Under the pieces are notes generated by a model. That model made no database searches, had not been told where the DNA came from, and saw nothing but the letters and a program-made list of their open reading frames with translations. The translations under genes were made by a program, and so were the position numbers. From positions 1 to 64,000 of the forward strand of contig NZ_JACFAJ010000014.1 of the NCBI RefSeq assembly GCF_014250685.1: 64,000 bases of DNA. Reading direction: 5' to 3'. This DNA is from Cetobacterium sp. 2A. GTDB lineage: Bacteria > Fusobacteriota > Fusobacteriia > Fusobacteriales > Fusobacteriaceae. Position 1 is the stretch's first letter, and each line of letters begins with the position of its first letter. Positions 17,526-25,209 of the stretch are shown one piece after another.

Positions 17526-17625
17526 AAAAATGCTAAAAAACAGCTTCCCTACGCTGGTACTATCCAGATCAGGTTCAAAGGGTCAGTTATAAACTTCTCA
17601 GCCCAAAGGCTCCCCTAGCATTTTT
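17526..17625 (-). ncRNA. TPP riboswitch aptamer (THI element)
   Basis: Read on the minus strand, the segment holds the conserved parts of a thiamin pyrophosphate aptamer in order: AGGGGAGCC, GGCTGAGA, ACCCTTTGAACCTGATCTGG and CCAGCGTAGGGAAGC. The P1 stem forms between TGCTA and TAGCA at 17531-17535 and 17616-17620. It precedes tenA-thiZXY and should repress that operon when TPP is plentiful. Confidence 0.97.
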
Positions 17626-17643
17626 TTTATTTCGTTAATTGAA

Positions 17644-17673
17644 ACTATACTATAAAAAAGCTAGAAATGTCAA
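17644..17673 (-). promoter_or_regulatory. Promoter of the tenA-thiZXY operon
   Basis: On the minus strand a perfect TTGACA (complement of 17668-17673) and TATAGT (complement of 17644-17649) are separated by 18 bases. Transcription would start about 15 bases before the TPP aptamer. Confidence 0.75.
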
Positions 17674-17700
17674 TTGAAAATAAAAAAATGGGATTTTGTA

Positions 17701-17729
17701 TTGACAAAATCGAAAAAATGGGGTAATAA
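17701..17729 (+). promoter_or_regulatory. Promoter of the exported TSCPD/flavoprotein gene pair
   Basis: TTGACA at 17701-17706 and TAATAA at 17724-17729 are 17 bases apart, followed by GGGGAGG at 17750-17756 and the ATG at 17762. It is divergent from the thiamin operon promoter 27 bases away. Confidence 0.75.
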
Positions 17730-17761
17730 CAGTACAGATTATACAAAATGGGGAGGTTTTT

Positions 17762-18217
17762 ATGAATAAACTAGCAATTTTATTGGCTGGAACTGCAATT
17801 TTAAGCCAAACATCTTTAGCAGAAATAAAAAAAGATGTAAAATTTACGGAAGAACCACACGGAGTATGTAGTACTCTGATGACTGTAGAAGTAAAAGAAG
17901 GGAAAATAGAATCATTTAAAGCAGCGAGAGGTTGCCCAGGAAATTTGAATGCTATTTCTAAACTTCTACCAGGAATGGAAGTTACTAAGGTTATAGAATT
18001 ATTAGATGATAATGAGTGTTCAGGAGCTCAAATGCCAGGAGTAACATCATGTATGGATAATATGGTTGAAATGTTAAAATACCATGTTATGGGTGAGGGA
18101 GAAGGACACGTAACTGAAATAAGAAATAAACTTATGAAGCAAAAGGGTGTAGTGACAATTTTAAATGCTGGACACGTATGTAGTGGATGTGGACTTTGTC
18201 AGGCGAAATTAGGATAA
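17762..18217 (+). CDS. Exported TSCPD-domain protein with a C-terminal CxxCxxC
   Basis: A 151-residue protein of unknown function. Residues 1-20 form a signal peptide ending in SLA before Glu21. Residues 31-110 match the TSCPD domain: GVCS (Cys36), RGCPGN (Cys58), NEC (Cys86) and TSCMDN (Cys97), the four conserved cysteines of the small TIGR03905-like family. A tail CSGCGLC adds Cys140, Cys143 and Cys146. TSCPD domains are usually cytoplasmic, often at the end of ribonucleotide reductases, so export is odd. Seven cysteines suggest a metal or Fe-S site. The next gene, 14 bases on, encodes an exported flavoprotein, which hints at electron transfer outside the cytoplasm. Confidence 0.75.
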   Translation: MNKLAILLAGTAILSQTSLAEIKKDVKFTEEPHGVCSTLMTVEVKEGKIESFKAARGCPGNLNAISKLLPGMEVTKVIELLDDNECSGAQMPGVTSCMDNMVEMLKYHVMGEGEGHVTEIRNKLMKQKGVVTILNAGHVCSGCGLCQAKLG

Positions 18218-18231
18218 TTGGGGGAGAAAAA

Positions 18232-18543
18232 ATGAAAAAATATTTTTTAGTTTTAATGGTGGCATTGGTATCTTCAGCAGTAGCATTTGGGGCGACTACT
18301 GTAAAAGAGGGAGAAGCATTCGGTTATAGAGACAATGTAAAAGTTATTCTTGAAATGGATGGAAAAACAATCAAGGATGTTAAAATAGAGCATAAAGATT
18401 CTCCAAAAGTTGCTGATCCAGCAATAGTTGAAATAAAAAAAGATATTCTTAAAAAGCAAAATGCTAATATTGATAATTATGCAGGAGCAACTTACACAAC
18501 AAATGGTGTAAAAGAAGCTTTAAAAAAAGCTTTAGCTAAATAA
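18232..18543 (+). CDS. Exported small FMN-binding-domain protein
   Basis: A 103-residue protein: a signal peptide (residues 1-20, ending AFG-A or AFGAT) and one FMN_bind domain. The flavinylation motif is AGATYTT at residues 84-90, so Thr87 is the likely covalent FMN site, attached by an ApbE-type transferase that is not in this window. GGGGGAG precedes the ATG at 18232. It shares a transcript with the TSCPD protein and is followed by a strong terminator. Similar mini-flavoproteins carry electrons in extracytoplasmic redox chains; the partner here is inferred. Confidence 0.82.
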   Translation: MKKYFLVLMVALVSSAVAFGATTVKEGEAFGYRDNVKVILEMDGKTIKDVKIEHKDSPKVADPAIVEIKKDILKKQNANIDNYAGATYTTNGVKEALKKALAK

Positions 18544-18556
18544 TAGAGAAATGTAG

Positions 18557-18595
18557 ACCTTCCAAAATTATTGTAAAAATGGAAGGTTTTTTTAT
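18557..18595 (+). terminator. Rho-independent terminator
   Basis: ACCTTCCA and TGGAAGGT form an 8-base-pair stem around a 15-base loop, followed by a long T-run. It ends the TSCPD/flavoprotein unit. Confidence 0.85.
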
Positions 18596-18633
18596 TTTTT
18601 GGAATATTTAGACAAATAATTAAACAAAAAATG

Positions 18634-18662
18634 TTGAAAAAAAGCACAAATTAGTTTACAAT
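18634..18662 (+). promoter_or_regulatory. Promoter of the CUT2/xylulokinase operon
   Basis: TTGAAA at 18634-18639 and TACAAT at 18657-18662 are 17 bases apart. Transcription would start near 18669. This supports the TTG start at 18700, because the upstream GTG at 18676 would be almost leaderless. Confidence 0.7.
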
Positions 18663-18699
18663 ACTATCAGAAATTGTGAAAAAAGAAGGGAGAAACACT

Positions 18700-20184
18700 T
18701 TGAAAGTTGAAATGAACAACATTTGTAAGGCATTTGGAGATATTAAAGTATTGAAAAAAGTGAATCTTAATATACTAGATGGTGAAATCCATGCTCTTAT
18801 GGGAGAAAACGGCGCAGGAAAATCAACTTTAATAAAAGTTTTGACAGGAGTATACACAAAAGATGATGGTGAAATATCTATAGATGGAGAAAAAGTTGAA
18901 ATAAAAAGTATTAAAGATAGTGAAAAATATGGAATTGCATATGTTCATCAAGAGCTAAATGTGGTTAAAGAAATGACAATTTGTGACAATATGTTTTTAG
19001 GAAAAGAATTAAGAAAAAGAGGACTTTTAGATAAAGAAAAAATGTCAAAAATATGCCAAGAAAAATTAAAAGTATTGGGGATTGATCATCTTCTACCGAA
19101 TACACCCATGAAAGATTTGAGTGTTGGTTATCAGCAGATGATAGAGATAGCGAAAGCTCTCTTAATAAATGCCAAATTAGTGATATTAGATGAGCCGACA
19201 GCTGCTCTTACTAATAAAGAAATAGAAAATCTTTTCAGAATAGTTTTTGAATTAAAAAATCAAGGAGTTAGTTTTTTATATGTTTCTCATAGAATGGAGG
19301 AAATATTTAGGATTTGTGATAATATAACTATTTTAAGAGATGGAACTTATATAGGAACAGAATCACTAAAAGAAATTTCTGAAGAAAAAGTAGTAGAAAT
19401 GATGACTGGAAAATCAATTGATAATCTGTATTTAAAAGATGAAGTTGTAGTTGGGGAAACAGTTCTAGAAGTAGAAAATTTATCTCGTAAAGGAGAGTTT
19501 GAAAATATAAGTTTTTCTGTTAAAGCTGGAGAAGTTTTAGGATTTGCTGGTCTTATGGGGTCAGGAAGATCTGAGATAATGCACGCTATATTTGGAAGTA
19601 AAAATTTAGAAAATGGAAAAATATTTATCAACGGGAAAGAAGTTTTAATAAAAAATCCTCTAGATGCTAAAAATCATGGAATAGGTTTTGTTACTGAAGA
19701 CAGAAAAGAAGAGGGGTTAATATTAGATTTTGATGTTAGAGATAATATAGCCGTACCATCTTTGAAAAAATTTATAAATAAATTTATAGTAAATGAAAAG
19801 AAAATAGATACTGTGGTAGATGATTATATAAAAAAATTAAAAATAAAAGTTTTTAATAGTAATCAAAAAGTAAAGAGTTTGAGTGGTGGAAATCAGCAAA
19901 AAATAGTTTTTGCTAAATGGTTAGAAACATCACCAAAAATACTTATATTAGATGAGCCAACAAGAGGTGTAGACGTTGGAGCAAAAAAAGAGATATATGA
20001 AGTAATAAATGAATTGAAAAGACAGGGTGTAGCAATTATTTTGGTTTCAAGTGAACTCTCAGAAGTGGTAGGAGTATCAGATAGAGTCGCGGTCATTCAC
20101 AACAAAAAAATTGCTAAAATCTTTGAAGATAAAAATATAAATCAAGAAGAAGTGCTAAGAGTTGCATTTTTAGGGGGAAATTAA
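18700..20184 (+). CDS. Sugar ABC transporter, double ATP-binding protein (RbsA/XylG type)
   Basis: A 494-residue CUT2-family ATPase with two ABC modules. The first has Walker A GENGAGKST near residue 34, signature LSVGYQQM and Walker B LVILDEPTAALT; the second has a degenerate P-loop (GLMGSGRSE near residue 285) but a full signature LSGGNQQKIVFAKWL and LILDEPTRGVD. This asymmetry is normal for the family. TTG at 18700 is chosen because GAAGGGAG lies 7 bases before it. With the next genes it forms a monosaccharide importer; xylulokinase in the operon suggests a pentose or pentitol. Confidence 0.9.
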   Translation: MKVEMNNICKAFGDIKVLKKVNLNILDGEIHALMGENGAGKSTLIKVLTGVYTKDDGEISIDGEKVEIKSIKDSEKYGIAYVHQELNVVKEMTICDNMFLGKELRKRGLLDKEKMSKICQEKLKVLGIDHLLPNTPMKDLSVGYQQMIEIAKALLINAKLVILDEPTAALTNKEIENLFRIVFELKNQGVSFLYVSHRMEEIFRICDNITILRDGTYIGTESLKEISEEKVVEMMTGKSIDNLYLKDEVVVGETVLEVENLSRKGEFENISFSVKAGEVLGFAGLMGSGRSEIMHAIFGSKNLENGKIFINGKEVLIKNPLDAKNHGIGFVTEDRKEEGLILDFDVRDNIAVPSLKKFINKFIVNEKKIDTVVDDYIKKLKIKVFNSNQKVKSLSGGNQQKIVFAKWLETSPKILILDEPTRGVDVGAKKEIYEVINELKRQGVAIILVSSELSEVVGVSDRVAVIHNKKIAKIFEDKNINQEEVLRVAFLGGN

Positions 20185-20185
20185 A

Positions 20186-21163
20186 TTGGCAGAAAATACA
20201 GTAATACTTACTAACAGTAAAAATTTTTCAATGAAGGAATTTTATGAAAAATATGGATTAATTCTTATACTTTTAATGATTTCAGGATTTTTTGGAATTA
20301 TAAATAATAACTTTTTTTCATTATATAATATTCAAAATATATTTAAACAATCTTCTATAAATGGATTAATTGCTTTTGGAATGACTTTTGTAATTTTATT
20401 GGGATGTATAGATTTAACTGTTGGATCAACACTTGCATTAGTTGGATATTTAGCAGGAATTATGTTGGTAACTTTACAGCTTCCAATCATTATTGTTATT
20501 CCTGTGGCTTTAGCGATGGGAACAACTCTTGGTCTAGTAAATGGTATTCTTGTTTCAAAAATAAAACTTCAACCATTTATAGCAACACTTATAACTATGA
20601 CTATCTATAGAGGAATTACATTGATTATATCAAAAGGACTTCCGATTAGAAATATTAATAATGTATCTCCATTAATGAAATATATAAATCGTGGTGAAAT
20701 AGGGAAATTACCAATATCTATGATAATTTATTTAATAATATTTGGAGTTCTTTGGTTTATTTTAGGAAAAACAGTTTTTGGAAAGCATCTATATGCTACT
20801 GGAGGAAATGAAGAAGCTGCAAGACTTTCAACAGTTCCAATTAATAAAATAAAAATGATAGCTTATTCTGTAAGTGGGTTTTTATCAGCACTTGCTGGGA
20901 TACTTTATATTTCAAGATATAATTCAATATATCCAAATGCAGGTCAAGGGGCAGAACTTGATGCGATTGCAGCAGTTGTTATAGGTGGAACTTCTATGTC
21001 TGGCGGAAAAGGTAAAATATTTGGAACTTTAATAGGAGCACTTATAATAGGAATTTTAAATAACGGTTTAAATCTTTTGGGAGTTTCATCTTTTTATCAA
21101 GAGGTTATAAAAGGTTTAGTAATACTTTTAGCAGTAGTTGCGGATCGTAAAAAAACAAAGTAA
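20186..21163 (+). CDS. Sugar ABC transporter permease (RbsC/XylH type)
   Basis: A 325-residue inner-membrane protein with about 8-10 hydrophobic segments. Family signatures include MTFVILLGCIDLTVGS around residue 65 and AAVVIGGTSMSGGKG near residue 267. It starts with TTG one base after the ATPase stop, with GGGGG 8 bases upstream, so the two are coupled. It probably acts as a homodimer since only one permease gene is present, unlike the second CUT2 operon in this window, which has two. Confidence 0.9.
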   Translation: MAENTVILTNSKNFSMKEFYEKYGLILILLMISGFFGIINNNFFSLYNIQNIFKQSSINGLIAFGMTFVILLGCIDLTVGSTLALVGYLAGIMLVTLQLPIIIVIPVALAMGTTLGLVNGILVSKIKLQPFIATLITMTIYRGITLIISKGLPIRNINNVSPLMKYINRGEIGKLPISMIIYLIIFGVLWFILGKTVFGKHLYATGGNEEAARLSTVPINKIKMIAYSVSGFLSALAGILYISRYNSIYPNAGQGAELDAIAAVVIGGTSMSGGKGKIFGTLIGALIIGILNNGLNLLGVSSFYQEVIKGLVILLAVVADRKKTK

Positions 21164-21195
21164 CAAATAATTAATATAAATGAGGGGGATACAAA

Positions 21196-22149
21196 ATGAA
21201 AAAAATTATACTTTTATCGCTTCTTTGCGGAAGTTTAGCAATGGGGGCACCTGCAAAAAAAGTTGCTTTAATGATGTCAAATAGGTCTAACGAATTTTTT
21301 GGAATACTTGAGAAATCTTTTGTTAATGAGGCTGAAAAATTAGGTTACAAAGTAGACGTTTATGATGCTGCAAACGATGCCACAAAACAACCTAGCCAAG
21401 TTGAAGATGCCATTGTAAAAGGATCATCTGCAATCGTTATAAATCCATTGAACAAGGATGCTACAGAAGGTGTTTTAAATGATGCTATTTCGAGAGACAT
21501 ACCAATAATAACTGTTGATACAAGTGTTGAAGGTGTAGATATTTTAGCTGATATAGCAACAGATAATGAAGATGGAGGAAAGTTTGCAGCAGAATGGATT
21601 GTAAAAAAATCTAATATAAATCCTGAAGAACTTACAGGTATAATTCATATGAAAGGAATCGATGGACATACTGCACATATTTCAAGATATAAGGGATTTA
21701 ATGATTATCTGTTATCAGAGGCAGCAGGACAAAAATGGAATGAATTAGCAAATGATTCAAAAAGATATATTGAGCTTACAGGAAATTTTGCTCAAGATGT
21801 AGCTCAGAATGTTCTTGAATCTAAATTAAGTGCTTTAGATAATAAAGGTAAGTATATTGTATACAATGAAAATGATGTAATGGCAATAGGAACAATTGGA
21901 GCTATAATGAATGATAGCAGATTTGACTTAACGAACTTTACAATAATAGGATTTGATGGATCTTCAGAAGGAAAAAAACTTGTAGACGAAAAGAAAATGG
22001 CTATAACAGTAGTTCAAGATTTCCAATTTATAGGGAAACAGGCAGCTATAGTTATGGATGAATACTTAACAAAGAAAAAATCTCCTGAAAATACAATTAT
22101 TCCAATAGAAGTTGTTATGTACCCAGAATCTCAAAACCCAAGATATTAG
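21196..22149 (+). CDS. Sugar ABC transporter substrate-binding protein (RbsB type)
   Basis: A 317-residue exported type I periplasmic binding protein. A signal peptide ends near AMGA (residue 18), with no lipobox, consistent with a diderm host. Fold signatures include VALMMSNRSNEFF at the start of the mature protein, AIVINPLNKDATE near residue 80 and IIGFDGSSEG near residue 255. The sugar is not evident from sequence; the xylulokinase downstream suggests xylulose, xylose or a pentitol. GAGGGGG precedes the ATG. Confidence 0.88.
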   Translation: MKKIILLSLLCGSLAMGAPAKKVALMMSNRSNEFFGILEKSFVNEAEKLGYKVDVYDAANDATKQPSQVEDAIVKGSSAIVINPLNKDATEGVLNDAISRDIPIITVDTSVEGVDILADIATDNEDGGKFAAEWIVKKSNINPEELTGIIHMKGIDGHTAHISRYKGFNDYLLSEAAGQKWNELANDSKRYIELTGNFAQDVAQNVLESKLSALDNKGKYIVYNENDVMAIGTIGAIMNDSRFDLTNFTIIGFDGSSEGKKLVDEKKMAITVVQDFQFIGKQAAIVMDEYLTKKKSPENTIIPIEVVMYPESQNPRY

Positions 22150-22157
22150 GAGGAAAC

Positions 22158-23618
22158 ATGTATTTAGGAATAGATTTGGGAACTTCTGCCATTAAGCTTT
22201 TACTTATGAAAGCAAGTGGAGATATCGTTAAAACGGTATCTAAAAGTTATCCGATATATTATACAAATTCTAATTGGGCTGAACAAGATCCTAGCGATTG
22301 GTGGGAAGCATGTAAGGAAGCCATGGATGAAGTTTTGGATTTTGAATCTAAGAAAAATCTAAAAGGAATTTCTTTTTCTGGTCAGATGCATGGATTAGTT
22401 ACATTGGATAAAAATGATGAAATTATAAGAAATGCTATGCTTTGGTGTGATCAAAGAACTGAAAAGGAATGTAGAGAATTAAACAATTTAGAATGGCTAG
22501 GAGAAGAAACAGGGAATCAAGCATTAACAGGTTTTACGGCACCAAAAATTCTTTGGATGAAAGAAAATGAAATAGAGAAATTTAATAATATAGAAAAGAT
22601 AATGCTTCCAAAAGATTATTTAGCATATAAATTTTCAGGAATTCATGCAATAGATGTATCAGATGCATCAGGAACCCTTATGCTAGATGTAAAAAATAGG
22701 ACATGGTCAAAAAAAATGTTAGATTTTTTACAAATTAATACTTTGCAGCTAGGTGAAATTTATGAGTCGTGGGAATCGATTGGTTATATTAAACCAGAAT
22801 TGGCTGAAAAATTTGGAATAAGTAAAGATATTAAAATTATAATAGGTGGCGGAGATCAAGCAGTAGGAGCAGTAGGAGTAGGTGCGATAAATGAAGGAAT
22901 AATTTCATTAGCACTTGGAACATCTGGAGTAATATTTGCACCAACTGATAATTATCAAATTGACTCTAAATACAGATTACATTCTTTTTGTGATGCTAAT
23001 GGTAGATATCATCAGATGGGTGTTATGTTGTCGGCAGCAGGAGCTTTCAGATGGTGGGTAGAAGAGGTAAATGAGTCAAAAGATTATGAGTTATTTAATA
23101 AAATAGCTAATGATACGTTAGCTGGTTCAGAAAATCTTTTTTTTCTTCCATATTTAATTGGAGAAAGAACTCCACATAATGATAGTTTTGTTAAAGGAAG
23201 TTTCATTGGATTATCTTATAATCATAAGAAAGGTCATATGACTAGAAGCGTATTAGAGGGCGTAGCTTATTCGTTAAGAGATTCAGTAGAACTTTTAAAA
23301 GATATGGATATATCTATCAGTAAAATTAGAGTTAGTGGTGGTGGAGCAAAAAGTTATCTTTGGAAGCAAATTTTATCAGATACTTTAAATTGTGAGATTA
23401 TTTCTATTGATTCTGCAGCTGAAGGACCAGCATTAGGAGCTGCAATATTAGCTTCTGTTGGTTGTGGAGAGTATAAGAATGTAGAAGAGGCTTGTAATAA
23501 AATTATAAAAGAAGTTGAAATTATAAAACCTATTTTAGAAAATGTTGAAATTTATGAAAAGGGTTATGAAAAATTTAGAAAATTATACCCTTCACTAAAA
23601 GATTTTTATTCTTGTTAA
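22158..23618 (+). CDS. xylB: Xylulokinase
   Basis: A 486-residue FGGY sugar kinase. It phosphorylates D-xylulose to D-xylulose-5-phosphate for the pentose phosphate pathway. Motifs are the phosphate loop DLGTSAIK at residues 5-12, the xylulokinase signature SGQMHGLV near residue 75, the catalytic Asp in GGGDQAVGAVGVG near residue 230 and the C-terminal ATP site SGGGAKSYLWKQILSD near residue 393. AGGAGG precedes the ATG 9 bases after the binding-protein gene. No xylose isomerase gene is in this operon. Confidence 0.93.
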   Translation: MYLGIDLGTSAIKLLLMKASGDIVKTVSKSYPIYYTNSNWAEQDPSDWWEACKEAMDEVLDFESKKNLKGISFSGQMHGLVTLDKNDEIIRNAMLWCDQRTEKECRELNNLEWLGEETGNQALTGFTAPKILWMKENEIEKFNNIEKIMLPKDYLAYKFSGIHAIDVSDASGTLMLDVKNRTWSKKMLDFLQINTLQLGEIYESWESIGYIKPELAEKFGISKDIKIIIGGGDQAVGAVGVGAINEGIISLALGTSGVIFAPTDNYQIDSKYRLHSFCDANGRYHQMGVMLSAAGAFRWWVEEVNESKDYELFNKIANDTLAGSENLFFLPYLIGERTPHNDSFVKGSFIGLSYNHKKGHMTRSVLEGVAYSLRDSVELLKDMDISISKIRVSGGGAKSYLWKQILSDTLNCEIISIDSAAEGPALGAAILASVGCGEYKNVEEACNKIIKEVEIIKPILENVEIYEKGYEKFRKLYPSLKDFYSC

Positions 23619-23626
23619 AGTAAAGA

Positions 23627-23671
23627 AGAGCAGCTCTAGGACATATTAATCCTGGAGCTGCTCTATTTTTA
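23627..23671. terminator. Bidirectional terminator
   Basis: AGAGCAGCTCTAGGA and TCCTGGAGCTGCTCT form a stem of about 15 pairs with one mismatch around an 8-base loop, followed by ATTTTTA. It separates xylB from the convergent flavodoxin-like gene. Confidence 0.8.
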
Positions 23672-23674
23672 TAT

Positions 23675-24310
23675 TTATCTTACAAAACTTGTGTATATTT
23701 TTCTTTCTGAAGAAGGTTCCTCAACAACATCTTTTCCATTTTCAACTAATTTCATTAACCAAGCCATATTCTTACCAAGAACACTCATAATTTGTTTTCC
23801 TTCATCGTCTTTATCTACTTCACCAGCTGCTCTTCCATGAATAACATTCCAATAATTAGATGTAGGCATTAGCATCTCGGCATAAGTTATATAATTATTT
23901 AACTGGTCAAAAGTAGGTATTCCTCCTGAACGTCTAACTGCAACAACTGAAGCTCCAACTTTATGTCTAAAAAGTCCACCATTTACAGAGGCAACATAGA
24001 ACGCTCTATCTAAGAATGATTTCATTGTAGACCCCATAGCAGCGAAATGAACTGGAGATCCTAGTAATACGCCATCAGCTTCTTTAATTTTTTGAATCCA
24101 TTGATTAACATCATCACCAGGAATAACACATTGCTCATTTTTGTTTCTTACACATCCACCACAAGCAAGACAACCTCTTATAAGTTTATTTCCTACATGA
24201 ACGATTTCAACATCAATTCCATTTTTTTCTAACTCTTTAGCTACCATTAAAAGAGCAAAGTATGTATTTCCTTGTTCTCTTGGACTTCCATTAAATGCAA
24301 CAACTTTCAT
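23675..24310 (-). CDS. Flavodoxin-family iron-sulfur flavoprotein / NADPH-dependent FMN reductase
   Basis: A 211-residue cytoplasmic protein with a flavodoxin fold: an FMN phosphate loop NGSPREQGNT at residues 7-16 and a second FMN contact GSPVHFAAMGSTMKSFLDR near residue 84. A cysteine cluster, GCLACGGC followed by a fourth Cys in NEQCVIPGDD (residues about 46-62), resembles the [4Fe-4S] motif of Isf-type flavoproteins. It is likely an electron carrier or quinone/disulfide reductase. It is the second gene of a minus-strand pair, 18 bases after a methyltransferase gene. Confidence 0.82.
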   Translation of the reverse strand: MKVVAFNGSPREQGNTYFALLMVAKELEKNGIDVEIVHVGNKLIRGCLACGGCVRNKNEQCVIPGDDVNQWIQKIKEADGVLLGSPVHFAAMGSTMKSFLDRAFYVASVNGGLFRHKVGASVVAVRRSGGIPTFDQLNNYITYAEMLMPTSNYWNVIHGRAAGEVDKDDEGKQIMSVLGKNMAWLMKLVENGKDVVEEPSSERKIYTSFVR

Positions 24311-24328
24311 TAGTCAACCACCTCTTTT

Positions 24329-24928
24329 TTATTTTTCTGCAATTATTAATCTCACTACATCCTTCATCATAATATTCTTACTAGTAACTTTTGAAAATCC
24401 TACTTCTCTTATAGTTTTTTCAGTTTCTCTAAGAAGTGATGTTCCTAAAGCTTTAGTGGTTATTATATTCATGAATTTCAAAAAAATATTTATAGAAGAA
24501 CTACTACTTTTCATATGTTCAAGAAAAATAGCTTTTCCACCAGGTTTTAAAACTCTTAATATTTCTAATATTCCATTTTTAGGATTAGGAACAGTACAGA
24601 AGACACAAGTTGATAAAACAGAATCAAATGTATTATCTGGAAAATTCATATTTTCAATATTCATTTCAATAAGTTTGACATTATTTAAATTTAAGGTATT
24701 TATTTTTTCTTTTGCAATTTCTAACATCCCAGTAGAAAAATCAATTCCAGTTACATCAGAATCTTTTTTATAAAATTTTAAATTAGCTCCACTTCCAATA
24801 CCAACCTCTAAAATTTTACCTTGCAATAAATTAACAGCTTGTTTTTTAAAATCATTCATGGGCATACGCTGTTCAACCCAATCATATATATGAGCCATCC
24901 TAGTATATTTACTTTGAGTGTTTTTCAA
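24329..24928 (-). CDS. Class I SAM-dependent methyltransferase
   Basis: A 199-residue Methyltransf_11-type enzyme. Motif I is ILEVGIGSGANLKFY near residue 40, followed by VTGIDFS, and motif IV-like SVLSTCVFCTV lies near residue 108. The C-terminal half resembles small-molecule or lipid methyltransferases (UbiE-like), but the substrate cannot be read from sequence. I chose the TTG start at 24928, six bases after GGAGG; the longer version would start with a GTG inside the ribosome binding site. It is divergent from the SAM-riboswitch methionine operon. Confidence 0.8.
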   Translation of the reverse strand: MKNTQSKYTRMAHIYDWVEQRMPMNDFKKQAVNLLQGKILEVGIGSGANLKFYKKDSDVTGIDFSTGMLEIAKEKINTLNLNNVKLIEMNIENMNFPDNTFDSVLSTCVFCTVPNPKNGILEILRVLKPGGKAIFLEHMKSSSSSINIFLKFMNIITTKALGTSLLRETEKTIREVGFSKVTSKNIMMKDVVRLIIAEK

Positions 24929-24950
24929 ATTACACCTCCTCACTATATAG

Positions 24951-24979
24951 ACTTTAATAAATTAATAACATTTTGTCAA
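24951..24979 (-). promoter_or_regulatory. Promoter of the methyltransferase/flavodoxin pair
   Basis: On the minus strand TTGACA (complement of 24974-24979) and TAAAGT (complement of 24951-24956) are 17 bases apart. It is back-to-back with the metNIQ promoter, whose -35 box begins 15 bases away. Confidence 0.6.
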
Positions 24980-24994
24980 ATGGAAAAATAAATA

Positions 24995-25023
24995 TTGACT
25001 TAAATCTTTATATTATGTATAAT
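24995..25023 (+). promoter_or_regulatory. Promoter of the metNIQ operon
   Basis: TTGACT at 24995-25000 and a perfect TATAAT at 25018-25023 are 17 bases apart. The SAM aptamer starts just downstream. Confidence 0.75.
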
Positions 25024-25125
25024 TATCAAAACCATCAAGAGAGACCGAGGGACTGGCCCTATGACGTTTCAGCAACCTACCGTAAAGGTGTGGTGCTAAC
25101 TCCAGCTAGATGGAAGGATAAATAC
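25023..25125 (+). ncRNA. SAM-I riboswitch aptamer (S-box)
   Basis: The segment contains the core S-box elements in order: ATCAAGAGAGACCGAGGG, ACTGGCCCTATGACG, TTCAGCAACC, GGTGCTAACTCCAGC and the closing GATGG/GATAA. The P1 stem pairs TTATC and CCATC near 25023-25036 with GATGG and GATAA near 25109-25122. It controls the metNIQ methionine transporter, which should be shut off when SAM is abundant. Confidence 0.97.
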
Positions 25126-25137
25126 CTAGAAATGTTC

Positions 25138-25175
25138 TAGACTCCTTCATCTTAAAGATGATGGAGTCTTTTTTA
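25138..25175 (+). terminator. Expression-platform terminator of the SAM riboswitch
   Basis: AGACTCCTTCATCTT and AAGATGATGGAGTCT form a 15-pair stem with one mismatch and a very short loop, followed by TTTTTTA. It lies just after the aptamer and 35 bases before metN. Confidence 0.9.
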
Positions 25176-25209
25176 TTTTTAAATTACTTAAGGGAGCAGT
25201 GATTACATT

